Shown here piece by piece: positions 11,460 through 21,025 of a DNA stretch of 64,000 nt. The position numbers and the translations under genes are program-made. Source of the stretch: Mayamaea pseudoterrestris. Taxonomy: Eukaryota; Bacillariophyta; Bacillariophyceae; Sellaphorales; Sellaphoraceae. The notes under the pieces were generated by a model. The model did not search any database. It worked only from the letters and a program-made list of their open reading frames with translations, and was not told the origin of the DNA. The DNA lies in contig BROI01000013.1 in the NCBI GenBank assembly GCA_027923505.1, positions 372,001 through 436,000 of the forward strand. The letters run 5' to 3'. The first letter of the stretch is position 1; every line of letters starts with the position of its first letter.

Positions 11460-13127
11460 TTAACCACAAGCAATGTTGATCAAGCTCTCCCGCACGGACG
11501 GAATGGAAACCAACGTCGTCGCAGCAACGGCCGTCAAAACCATACTGACAGCAGCAAAAGGGAACGCCTCGGGTTCATCCGACAAGGAGGCAACGCCCAA
11601 TCCTTGCGAGGATGCACCAATTCCAAGGCCGCGACTGGCGGGATCCGTAATTCCCATGTGCGTCAAGAAACTCTTGCCGACCGTCGCTCCAAGGATTCCC
11701 GTCAAGACCACGACAGTGCAGGCAATGGAAATATCACCGCCCAGAATCGACGTGACGGCCATGGCGAGCGCCGTCGTGACGTTGCGCGAAAGGACCGAGA
11801 GGCGAACAAGCGCGCCGCCTGGTCCACCCAAGTCAAGAAGTCTCACAAAGAATGCAGTAGCGTACAAGGACGCTCCACTTGAGACAAGCATGGAAACAAG
11901 GACGACCAAAAAGTTTGCCTTGAGGAGTGATCTTCGGCTGAACATGGAGACAGCAAATGAAACAACCGACGGGCCAAGCAAGTACAAGAGGATGTCACCC
12001 GCACCGGCAAGGTTAGCATCAAGAGTGCCAGTCTTGTAAGTAGATAGCACAGATCGGAAGGTGGATCCTGTCAGGGCAGCCAAGAGTCCTGACAAACCCA
12101 TGACAATGACCGAACTTGTGACCAGTGGGTGAACAACCCTGGTAAAGTCGGACGGAAGACGAGCGCCCCAAATGTACGACGCAAAGGTACCGAAGAGCAT
12201 GAACAAGGTACGGACCGGTGTCTCCAGGTCGCTGTGGACGCGATTGGCGAACAAGCTGGCGACTCCGAAAAGCAGGGTCGCCTTGGAGGTGACGTCAAGG
12301 TCTTGCTCGCTAAAGGGCTTGGCAAGGACTCCGGCTCCAGTCGTTGGCCTGGGAACAGAGCCTGAAGCAATAAAGGTTCGCTGCGACTTGCGAACAGCGA
12401 CGACAGAGTATGTTGTCGACAAGATGGTGAAGACAAAACCGGCAGCAACCACCATAAGAACCTTGATGATCTGTGAATAGCGAGTAAATGCAACGAACAA
12501 TATGTTAAGGCAATGGTTGGTAGGTATCAAGTTTTATACAGAAGAATCGATCAAAAACAATCAAACAACGCTTCTAATGCATGACTTTTGACATACCTCG
12601 GAAGCTCCACCAATGGACTTGCTCAAAGGCAACAGTACGAGTCCAGGAACGAAAAAGACTGGAAGCCATTTGGCCAAAAGCGCAGATCCTGGTGAAAGCG
12701 CATTGAAAATATTGTTCGCCAGGGCAGGCGAGACAGTCTCAATCAAAAGAAGAGACACAAAGAGCACGACGCAGGCCGCCAGCTGATCGGGAAAGTCAAT
12801 ATTGGCCGACCTCAAACCCTGCTTGACAGCCTGTTGGATCACAGCCAAAGCGACAGATCCACCAATGGCATTGGCAAAACTGTTTGTAATTCCTCCACGA
12901 ACGGAGAGCGCGGCCGCTGGCTGACGACTCTGCTGACTCACAGCAGGACGTTCCGTGGATCGAAGCTTGGCTTTGGTAGCATCGGCTTGATGCTTGGCAC
13001 GAAAGACAGTCCTTGATGTATCAATAGGACGGATCGAGGCGTCAACGACATCAAAGGACGAGAGTGCCGCAATGGCCGCGACGAGAATCGCCGTTTTGAG
13101 CATTCGAAACATGATTCTGCAATGCAA
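11460..13127 (-). CDS. Second LrgA-LrgB type transporter, PLGG1-like paralogue, one intron
   Basis: Exons 13127-12597 and 12470-11460 (minus strand) join in phase 0 across a 126-base intron with GTATGT donor and TTCACAG acceptor, giving 513 residues. The join restores GGASEIIKVLMVVAAGF, which lines up with GAAQELIKLSMVVAGGF in the neighbour at 9535. The N-terminus has a hydrophobic signal (ILVAAIAALSSFDVVDAS), but no clear phenylalanine cleavage motif, so plastid import is less certain. LrgA helices come first, then the LrgB signature (LSRNVTTALAMAVTSILGG, GIGASSQGLGVASL, AFPFAAVSMVLTA). ATGs at 13127 and 13112 are both possible starts. The tail-to-tail pair probably arose by inverted duplication. 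The paralogue has diverged widely, lacks the long charged linker and may carry a different substrate. Confidence 0.85.
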
Positions 13128-13279
13128 AAAGGTTGAACAAACAACTTTTCTATCTGTAATGTACGGATGCAGTGCAAAAAGTAATGCCGAGGTGCTAAAA
13201 AGCTTGACAGCAGCGCGGCAAAAAGAGTCTCAAAGAAGTTTCCGCAACGGCGCGGGGGCCGAAGATACGGCTGCCACCG

Positions 13280-13287
13280 TGACGTAC
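13280..13287. promoter_or_regulatory. ACGT-core bZIP site upstream of the PLGG1-like paralogue
   Basis: TGACGTAC lies 153 bases upstream of the ATG at 13127, in the 307-base gap up to the aureochrome stop codon. TGACGT is the known core bound by diatom and xanthophyte aureochromes. The same 8-mer occurs upstream of the aureochrome gene. Binding is inferred. Nothing else stands out in 13128-13434. Confidence 0.4.
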
Positions 13288-13434
13288 TTTCAAAAATGTC
13301 CTATCGGTTTTGACGCTTCGAATTAAATGGAAGGTTGCGTTGCGAACCTTCCTGTCGCTTTCATTGCATAGCTACCCTGCTATGACATCTAAGATAAGTT
13401 ATTATACATTTACCGGTACAACAACATTCATAGT

Positions 13435-14518
13435 TTACTTCTTCTGACCCCCCATGTGCTTTTCAACCACCGCCTTGGAGACTTCACATTGTACACCCAC
13501 GTAATTGACGATATTATTGTTGGCATCTCGAAGGGCGGCAACAAAGAACTGGTTCCAAAAGGGCGTTCCGTCCGCCTTGTAGTTCAAAAGACATACAGAG
13601 GTGTCGACGCCTTCGGTAATGCCCTTGCGAATGACTTCGACCGCAGATTGGTCTGTGCCGGGCCCCTGCAAAAAGCGACAGTTGCGTCCCAGTACTTGCT
13701 CCAGAGTGTAGCCGGTTAGATCGAGGAACCCTTGAGACACATATACTATAGGATTATCTGGGAGTGTTGGGTCGCTAATTGCAAAATTCTATGGCGACAA
13801 CAACAAGGTTTAGTTAATGATGGGAGATGGGAAACTTGAAAGTGCATCCACACAGCAATGCAGCAACTCACCTGCTGCGATCCACTCAAAGCGGTCATTA
13901 ATCTAAAGTCTGGCTCCATCAATGTCTTGACTGGCCCAAAACCACTCGGCATGGGGAGAGGAACATATTTTTCCTTGTCGCCGCAAACAGTAGCAATAAT
14001 TTGCTCCGCCTTGTCGGGAACCTCCGTCTTGAGCGCACTCTTAAGTCCATCGAGCTGTTCCTCAAGGCCATGAATTTGCTCCTGCAACGACTCGAGCAGA
14101 AATTTCTTTCGAAGTCTGCTTCGCTTGGCATGCTCGCGATTTCGCTCTCGTCGCTCCAGTTTCTGCTGCTCGGTGAGTTCGCCCTCTTGTCCACTGTCGC
14201 CGTCGATCGACATGTCGACTTGCTTGCGCTTCTTTGAATCCGTCGCGGCTGTCACGTCAGCCATGCTTTCCACCGTAATTGGCTCCATTTCCTGATAGTA
14301 AATGTCATTGAATAAGTCATCCAAATCAATGTTGGAGAGATTTGGGTTGGCCTGCGAACGAGTGCGAATAAGAAAAATGAATGAGACGTCGTTCGGCAGT
14401 CAAATTTCCGCGCTAAAACCTGCAAAGGTGGCACTAATTTTTCATTTCTAAATTCCAACCAGTAAATAGATTAACATACCGACTCGGGTAGCTGAAACAT
14501 GCCGTTGGAGGTCGTCAT
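13435..14518 (-). CDS. AUREO: Aureochrome: blue-light receptor transcription factor (bZIP + LOV), three exons
   Basis: Exons 14518-14480, 14351-13872 and 13788-13435 join in phase 0 at both junctions and give 290 residues. The introns are 128 and 83 bases with GTATGT and GTGAGT donors. Residues 78-125 are a bZIP: basic region NREHAKRSRLRKK followed by leucine-spaced heptads. The LOV domain covers about 178-280 and holds GRNCRFLQGPGTD with the flavin-adduct cysteine at residue 210, then NYKADGTPFWNQFFVAALRD and NYVGVQCEV. All residues needed for photochemistry are visible. Aureochromes are stramenopile-specific nuclear proteins that bind TGACGT when blue light acts on the LOV domain. The N-terminus is short, so this resembles the compact members; which paralogue it is cannot be told by eye. 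It is divergent from the gene at 14981. Confidence 0.95.
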
Positions 14519-14603
14519 GGTGAAGCAAACGAGGGAGAGAGTTTGGATTTTGGAAGTTCCCGTCCAACTTGAACCGACGGCGGTTGTTTCGATCTGGCTG
14601 GGG

Positions 14604-14611
14604 TGACGTAC
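14604..14611. promoter_or_regulatory. ACGT-core bZIP site upstream of the aureochrome gene
   Basis: TGACGTAC lies 86 bases upstream of the aureochrome ATG (14518), in the 462-base divergent gap to the gene starting at 14981. An aureochrome could bind its own promoter here. This rests on motif and position only. The rest of 14519-14980 shows no other recognisable element. Confidence 0.42.
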
Positions 14612-14980
14612 GATATCCTCATCCCGAAGAAGATTGCTATCGAAACCGCAGCGACAAGAAGATTGTCATTGGAACTTGAAGCAAGGCTTTCAAAGTTTAT
14701 AAATGTCTTGATACAATACTATTACTTAACCCACAGATATGTGATGATCTGCGCGCGACAATGTCAACATATGCCTTGGCTTCTGATTGGCTTAAATGTG
14801 ACTAAGACATTTTGCAATTTGGAAACAGTGCTGTTACGCACGACCAGCAAGATGGCGAAATTTCAATCAGCGACAACTCCTCATCTCAGCCCTTGACTCT
14901 GTTGAAACAGCGTGAATCTCAAGGCCTGGGCGACGACGAGGTGTGAGACCTGGAGGGGTTCACGCCAAGCTCTTGAACCA

Positions 14981-17098
14981 ATGATGCAACAACAAAAGCA
15001 AAGCGAGCGTCGAGCGACGGGAGAGTCGAAAAGTAGACGCTGCGGCATGGTTCCACCACAACAACAGTTGCAGTCATCATATTCGCAGGATGAACAGGAA
15101 GACCGTGTATTAAATCGTAGCCCCAGAAAATCGAAAGCTTCGGAGGCAGCTGAACTTCCATCGCACCATGGACCTACCAAAGCAGCGAGCAGTCCAGTCT
15201 CTGGCTTTCCCAGGCAACAAGTTGTTTGCACGTCCATAGGAGGGTCAATCATTCGCCGTCGAACGCAGCAAGTCGACTTTTACCGCAATCCCACCATTCT
15301 CAGTCGCCTCTCTTTGAACCAAAAGTATGTGGAAGCCAAGGATCGGTTGCGACGATTCCCAAACGAAGCTTGTATTTGGGTTGCTGCCAAACGACCTCAT
15401 CAATCCGGCTATTCCATCCGACAGTTACCGTTGCATATTTGCTTGACAAACTTGAAGCGGGCAATTGACGCAACGACGTGTAAACTGCTCCACGATCTGA
15501 TTGTTAGTCTCATTGTTGCGCATCCAACTGCCTGCAAGCATGTTGATCATTCCAACGTGCTGCCTGTGCACGCAGCCATTTGGTACGGTGCTTCGCCGGA
15601 AGTTGTCTCCATGTGCTTCATGGCGTACCCTGAATCGGTTCATTTACTTGACAAGCGAGGGAGGTCTTGCATAGAAATATTGAAAGGGAGCCGGGTGGAA
15701 AGCAAAGATAGACGAAAGATGGAAGCTGTTCTGAAGCTCAAGGTTGACTTTTGGAAAAAGGCGCAGGCTGCTGCCAAGAAACGACTGGCTGCTGCAGATA
15801 TTCCATGGGATTGTGGCACAGCGACGCAGCCAATTTATGACACGCATGGTCCCGACCATTCCACTTTGTTTGTGAACGAGCACGAGGAAGCATTTGACGA
15901 AAATATAGGTGCCATTGAACCCATGGCATGGGAACAGCTCGAGTCGCGAGCCTTGGCCCTCGAGCAAGTCTTGACGGAAGTTAACGAAAACAACTTTGCG
16001 CTCACGAAGCGCATTGAGCAGCTCCGCAATACCAAGGCGGAGCTCGAGCAAAAGCTTGAGACACAAAATGGTGAACTTGGCAAGCAAGTAGCTGCGATGC
16101 ATGACGAGAATGCGAAGCTCAAAGCAAGGCTTCATGAAGTGGAAATGGAGCTGGCAGAGGCGCGACAAAAAGTCGATGCTCCATCGCGCTCTATGCGAGA
16201 CAAGGGAGATACATCTCTGTCGACTGACCATGGCCATAGGAGCGACAGTTCTTTGATAATTAATGATCGAGGCAAGCTCCATCAGCTCATAACCGAACAG
16301 CTACCAACGTTGCCTGCCCCCAGCTTGAACGAATCCATGTCTTTGGGCGATATTGGAAGTCTCGACCTTGCAAAGAAGGACAGCTTTAGCTTGAACGAAT
16401 CCATGTCTTTGGGCGATAGTGGAAGTCTCGACCTTGCAAAGAAGGGCAGCTTTAGATCGCCTGGGAATCGACGACGAGGACTGCGGTCAGCACAATCAAC
16501 GGGCGGGCTTGAGGATTCCATTGCATTTGAGGAGTTATGGGAAGTGGAGCAAAATGTCAGCCCGAAAAACGGGAAGGGCTACCAGGAATCGTCGACTTCC
16601 TTGACCGAATCGTCGCATTCTCTCCTTTCGACGCAGTCATTCATGTCTTCCAAGCACTATGTTAAAGTGCTGGATGACAATCGAAAACTGCGAAAGGAAC
16701 TTGAGGAGATCGACCGAAGCTACAGCGACCAACGTTCACACCTACAACGCTTGGAGGCCTACGTGGAGGAGCTGCAGGGTGGACAAATGGAAGATGTACC
16801 GCTCATCGACGGCAGCAAGGAAGATGATATTTGCAGCGCTTCAACGAACTCAACGGGGCTCTCACACGTTTCGGATGGCGACGAGCACACAATGGTCACT
16901 TGCTCAACAGTTGCGGGTACTAAGTCGTCGGCCAACAGACAAAATTTACTCGCAACCGGCGACGACGTCAAGAGTTGCCGTGACAACATATACTTGTATC
17001 GTCCTCTCGCGCAGGATATAGTATTTATCCCAAGTAGTCCGTCTTTGTCATCTGACTCATCAGATGCAGATGAGCGGCATACAAGAGTAAGTCTATAA
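14981..17098 (+). CDS. Ankyrin-like helical repeat and coiled-coil protein, function unknown
   Basis: 705 residues from the ATG at 14981 (starts MMQQQKQ); the frame is open upstream but without a better ATG. Residues 80-260 look like diatom ankyrin-like helical repeats: LPLHICLTN, a repeat of LPVHAAIWYGAS type, and YPESVHLLDKRGRSCIEIL. Residues 330-425 form a long coiled coil (QLESRALALEQVLTEVNENN, then heptads rich in Glu, Lys and Leu). A Ser-rich region follows, with a 22-residue tandem duplication at 448-491, and a second short coiled coil near 580-620. No membrane segment or signal is seen. Proteins of this build are numerous in diatoms and mostly uncharacterised; a scaffold role is only a guess. 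The gene is divergent from the aureochrome and convergent with the HA-repeat gene. Confidence 0.7.
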   Translation: MMQQQKQSERRATGESKSRRCGMVPPQQQLQSSYSQDEQEDRVLNRSPRKSKASEAAELPSHHGPTKAASSPVSGFPRQQVVCTSIGGSIIRRRTQQVDFYRNPTILSRLSLNQKYVEAKDRLRRFPNEACIWVAAKRPHQSGYSIRQLPLHICLTNLKRAIDATTCKLLHDLIVSLIVAHPTACKHVDHSNVLPVHAAIWYGASPEVVSMCFMAYPESVHLLDKRGRSCIEILKGSRVESKDRRKMEAVLKLKVDFWKKAQAAAKKRLAAADIPWDCGTATQPIYDTHGPDHSTLFVNEHEEAFDENIGAIEPMAWEQLESRALALEQVLTEVNENNFALTKRIEQLRNTKAELEQKLETQNGELGKQVAAMHDENAKLKARLHEVEMELAEARQKVDAPSRSMRDKGDTSLSTDHGHRSDSSLIINDRGKLHQLITEQLPTLPAPSLNESMSLGDIGSLDLAKKDSFSLNESMSLGDSGSLDLAKKGSFRSPGNRRRGLRSAQSTGGLEDSIAFEELWEVEQNVSPKNGKGYQESSTSLTESSHSLLSTQSFMSSKHYVKVLDDNRKLRKELEEIDRSYSDQRSHLQRLEAYVEELQGGQMEDVPLIDGSKEDDICSASTNSTGLSHVSDGDEHTMVTCSTVAGTKSSANRQNLLATGDDVKSCRDNIYLYRPLAQDIVFIPSSPSLSSDSSDADERHTRVSL
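16322..16453 (+). repeat. 66-bp in-frame tandem duplication in the ankyrin-like gene
   Basis: Two adjacent 66-base units (16322-16387 and 16388-16453) differ at very few bases and encode 22-residue copies of SLNESMSLGD-type sequence. The near identity at DNA level points to a recent duplication. Confidence 0.93.
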
Positions 17099-17238
17099 AA
17101 GCAATAGAGTAAAAAGCCGACAGTGTATAGAAAGTAAACTTATCACGAAAAGTCCGCTACAACAAAAAGTACATAGATACTAAAAACGGGTTTTTTAACG
17201 CAATGCAAGGAAAGCGCAAGCTTTTTGTCTCAGGGCAA

Positions 17239-19515
17239 TTACATTTCATCCACTTTCGCAAACCGCATCCCCGAGCAAGCCGCCTCATGGGCGCAGGCGT
17301 CAATAAAATGAAGAAATTCGTCCCTTGCACAAGTAGCGCAAACCCAGCGACCTTTGACTGGAACAGCTGGTTCGGGTTCAACAACTGCTTCTGCAACAGC
17401 GTCGTGTCCCTCCTCGCTATTGTCTTCGTGTTGTGGGACTTCAATTCCTATTTCAGAAGCAGCGTGATCACCCCCGTCATCATGGCCTGTCGGTGGATTC
17501 ATATGGGCGTCAGCATAGAAATCCTCGTCGCCAGCACCGTTCTCGTCATCTCCAATGAAACTCTCTTCGGCGCCGATTCCCAAAGCCATCCTTATAACGT
17601 CGGCAGCTTGCTCCGCCGAGTCGTTCTCCTCTTCATTTGATGCAGCCTTCTTGTTCCGCTTTTCGATTTGATAAGGCTTCGGCCACACACCGCACTGGTC
17701 CACCGGATAATCCTTCCTACTAAAGTCTCCAAAAACAAAGCCAACAGAATCAAGATCGGCAAGTCGTTCCGCGGTGAGGTGTGAGCTCTGACCTGCCTGC
17801 AACTTCCGCCATTGTGCACGCTACAACATAAATTGGAGAAGAATCAAGGTAAGCTTACTTTGCGAACGGCGATAGATTACACTGACGGCCATTCTGACAA
17901 AATACCTGGCGCATTGCCCAACTTGAAAGCTTTGGATCACTCTTCCAACGACGAGGGACGGCTGCATGGCCGTAGACTTCCTTGAACTGACGGAGTTTTT
18001 CAATCTGCTCTGCCCACTTGTCCTTGAAGCGATCAAACACATTCTGCCGCATGAGCTCCGGTGTTCTAGAATTGAAAACGAAACCAATATCAATCAATCG
18101 CTGTTCCCTCTCATCGTCAAGCGTATGATACTCTCCAGCATGCTTCGCCTTGTGGGCTCGTCGCTGCTTCAGGACCCAGCGTGCAAGTCGCTTGTTCTCC
18201 TCATACTCTTTGGGAACGAGGCAACTTCCGCCATGGTCATGCTTGTAGCGCAAAAGCTCTTGGAACATTTCCTCCCAAAGCTCCGTTGCCTGTACGCACT
18301 CGGCTTGAAGCCTCCAAAAGCACTTGTCCGCCTTTGGGTTCCAAACAAAACCGGCCATTTCCAGACGCTTCATGCGTGACTCGGTAAGGTGGCCATTGCC
18401 CGTGTTTTTCCATTGACGGATCTTGCAGCACCAGCGACCGAGCGAAGGATTTTCTGGGAAAATTTTGGGTACATACGGATGCCCATACGCCTTGCGAAAA
18501 ACTAGAAACTCGAGGAACTGACGTTCGAACGCTTGATTAACACGAACCTCTGGATTCAGCACTCCATTTTCCTTGTCCTCAATAAGAGGCTCTGCTGAGA
18601 GTAGCAAGTCTTTGAACTCTTCCTTGACCTCCTCAAAGAGTCTTGGCTCATCTTCAATTGGGACAAGGCGATGCATTGTTCGCAGTTCGGTTTCTTCCTT
18701 TGGCGGAGCCCTTTTTGAGGCCTTGCTGCCTCCCTTGGGCGTGCTTGCTACCGAGGTTTTTGATGAGCGGCGCATATTTTTTCTGCTTGCTTCTACTTCC
18801 TCGAAAGTAGTTGCTGCATTATTTTTCACCGACTCCCGACGTGGCCTTCGTGCAGATTCGGTTCGAGCAAGCTTGCGCGGTGGACTGGATTCATCGTCGT
18901 CCGACACAAAATCATCGCCATCTTCATTCTTAGACTTGTTTGCTTTCATCTTTCGAGCTCTCGGTTTCCGTTCCAAATTCTCCTCATCAGTTGTTGCATC
19001 GTCTTCATCCCTTGTTGCTGCTGGCTTGCGATCCAAATCGCTCTCATGGTCACCTTCGTCAGCACCATTACTATTTACATAATCGTTTTCGTCTCCCCAA
19101 TTGAAACCAAAATTTCCCAGCATGTCAAAAGCTTCCTTCTCCATTATGGACTTGCATCCTTGCTTCCAATTCCAATAGTCGCGTCGCTGATTTTCGATCC
19201 AGCGAATCAATGCCGGGTCGTCCATGTCGTCCGGAACATCGGTACATCCACCGGCTGCTTTCATGGTCATCCACCGAGACATGCCCGTCGCCCAATTAAG
19301 CTCCTGCAACATTACAGAAAGGTTTCAAAGTACGTGAGAAACAATTATATGATAAATGATGAGTGACTTGCCAGGCATGGTACAAGGCAGTACAAACATT
19401 GGATTTTTGCAGCAGCGTAAATCCACAGACGTCCCACAACCCGTGCAATTTATCTCTTTCTTGTCCAGACACTTACCTCGCTATCCGCCAAGATCTTATT
19501 CTGTTTTGCGCTCAT
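17239..19515 (-). CDS. Helicase-associated (HA) repeat protein with C-terminal zinc tail, three exons
   Basis: Exons 19515-19477, 19303-17906 and 17820-17239 join in phase 0 and give 672 residues; the introns are 173 and 85 bases. A degenerate HA-like unit lies near the start (WIENQRRDYWNWKQG and FGFNW). After a long acidic, Lys/Ser-rich linker with nuclear-localisation-like clusters come three typical HA units: YGHPYVP with RWCCKIRQW, GGSCLVP with RWVLKQRRAH, and YGHAAVP with SWAMRQRAQWRK. The last is split by intron 2, right after MRQ. The tail WVCATCARDEFLHFIDACAH with a following Cys matches the C-x2-C...H...C motif often found in diatom HA proteins. HA domains are thought to bind nucleic acid, so a nuclear DNA-binding role is likely. 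The target is unknown. Confidence 0.85.
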
Positions 19516-20335
19516 GATATAAAGTGAGCTTTGTAATGAATGATCAACCTTTTGCTCGCTTCTCGTGTGCCTCGAGTGTGGTGTCACTACGATCTCGCCA
19601 CGCCCAACGCCACGATTCTCTCCAAGCCAAGTTCCGACGGCGAACCCACTGACGAGCCACACAATCTTTCGTGAAAAACGAACGCAGGGGAAGCGGCCAA
19701 CTGTACCGTAGCTGGAGTGACGTGGAAGCACTCCTTTGCGATTTGTATGTTCAGAGCGGGCTCCTAGCTAGCTCGTGGAAAGAATAGCTACTGTATCGCA
19801 TCGACCTACAACGCGACACGACAGATACCTTGGCGTGGTTGTAAATCGATTATGGCATGGACACAACGTTTTTAATCTTACCGTACTCATGCACGTCGAT
19901 AGTGGTCCAGAATCGCAGCAGCCAATGTGTGTAACAGTTCAATTCGGACTACTCTTGGGGCCACAACTGCTGCGACTTCGAATCGATACAAGTACGATGT
20001 CAGGAGGTGCCATGAACAGCTCCAGCTTTAAGCTGATTTCACATGTACCGGTATCGATGATTAAGCGACGCTGACACTGTGAGTGGAGGAAGACGATCCT
20101 TGGTGGTGGTAAAGCTTGGAGGTTAAAGCAAGATTCAGAAGTACACAAGTGGTTTAAATTGCATACCAATCGTTTTGGATTTAAGTGCACAGAATATGAC
20201 TACGTTTACTAATAGACGAGGGGAAGTATTTATGGGGCCCAGTTGCCGCAAGGGCGCGACCAGCTTGTGGTATTCCCAGGGGTGCAGCGTACTGTACTTA
20301 ATGTATTTCATCGCTATTCAATAAGAATTTCATCA
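19516..20335. other. Intergenic region, 820 bases
   Basis: This lies between the HA-repeat gene start and the RPC10 stop. It holds an ACGT-core TGACGTGG near 19718, about 200 bases upstream of the HA-repeat gene. A plus-strand frame at 19775-20074 has no family likeness and is probably chance. I see no RNA gene or mobile element. Confidence 0.5.
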
Positions 20336-20674
20336 TTACTTGTCATTCCATTGATTGCCGCAGCTGCAACACTTGTAGAATATGCTCATGGGCTCGTCGG
20401 CACTCCGAATTTGTATTTGCATAAAGTATGCTTCTCGGCAATCGCAGGAGGGACACACAGCTGCGGTACGATCCACATTCTCCCATGCAGCGGCGCCTCC
20501 CAATATATCATCCACTTGTTTACGAGGCGTATACGTTTTGAAAGATATGGACTGCTTGATGGTGCATCGGTAGGGACAAGTGTGACACACAAAAACGTTC
20601 GCGTCTGTCGCACCCGATGATGCACTGGTAGTGTGGACCTGCAGCAGAGTCCCGTCAAGTGGACAGAATCGCAT
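20336..20674 (-). CDS. POLR3K: DNA-directed RNA polymerase III subunit RPC10 (C11/POLR3K)
   Basis: 112 residues, the usual length. C11 helps Pol III cleave back its transcript, end transcription and re-initiate on tRNA and 5S genes. The N-terminal ribbon starts MRFCPLDG and continues with FVCHTCPYRC. The centre holds VDDILGGAAAWENVD, nearly unchanged from animals and fungi. The TFIIS-like C-terminal ribbon has CPSC, AYFMQIQIRSADEP with the catalytic Asp-Glu pair, and FYKCCSCGNQW. The first ribbon has CPLD where most eukaryotes have CPxC, so one zinc ligand is changed. The C-terminal ribbon is one or two residues shorter than in human. The gene is single exon and divergent from the kinase at 21026. 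Confidence 0.95.
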   Translation of the reverse strand: MRFCPLDGTLLQVHTTSASSGATDANVFVCHTCPYRCTIKQSISFKTYTPRKQVDDILGGAAAWENVDRTAAVCPSCDCREAYFMQIQIRSADEPMSIFYKCCSCGNQWNDK

Positions 20675-21025
20675 CTTTTACTGTGTGTACAGAATGCCCC
20701 AATCTATGCAATGTAGACCATGAGTATTGTACGCGAGAGAGAAAAGGCATTATTTTGTGCAAAGCGATTTACTTCGTGGTCGACGCGACTTTCTCAGAAC
20801 CACTACGACTGGCAGTACGGCATGCCGCGACGGCGCGGTTGGCACTCGTGAATTAGGCACGACTCCGAATCGCAGCAGCACCCATCCTTTGCGTTTCCTT
20901 CGTCGGCAGCATCGAATCGACGGCATCACACTATTTGCTCCGGCAAGGAACACTTTGGCAAGTTTCGAACGTTTCCCTGCAAAAGGATCAATACCTACAA
21001 ATTGGGATTAAGTTATTTTTTCACC
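20675..21025. other. Divergent intergenic region, 351 bases
   Basis: Shared promoter region of RPC10 (minus) and the EF-hand adenylate-kinase-like gene (plus). I see no repeat, RNA gene or clear motif. Confidence 0.5.

Noticed and set aside
19775-20074. Plus-strand 99-codon frame in the gap before RPC10
   Set aside because: No family likeness, domain, signal or splice partner seen.
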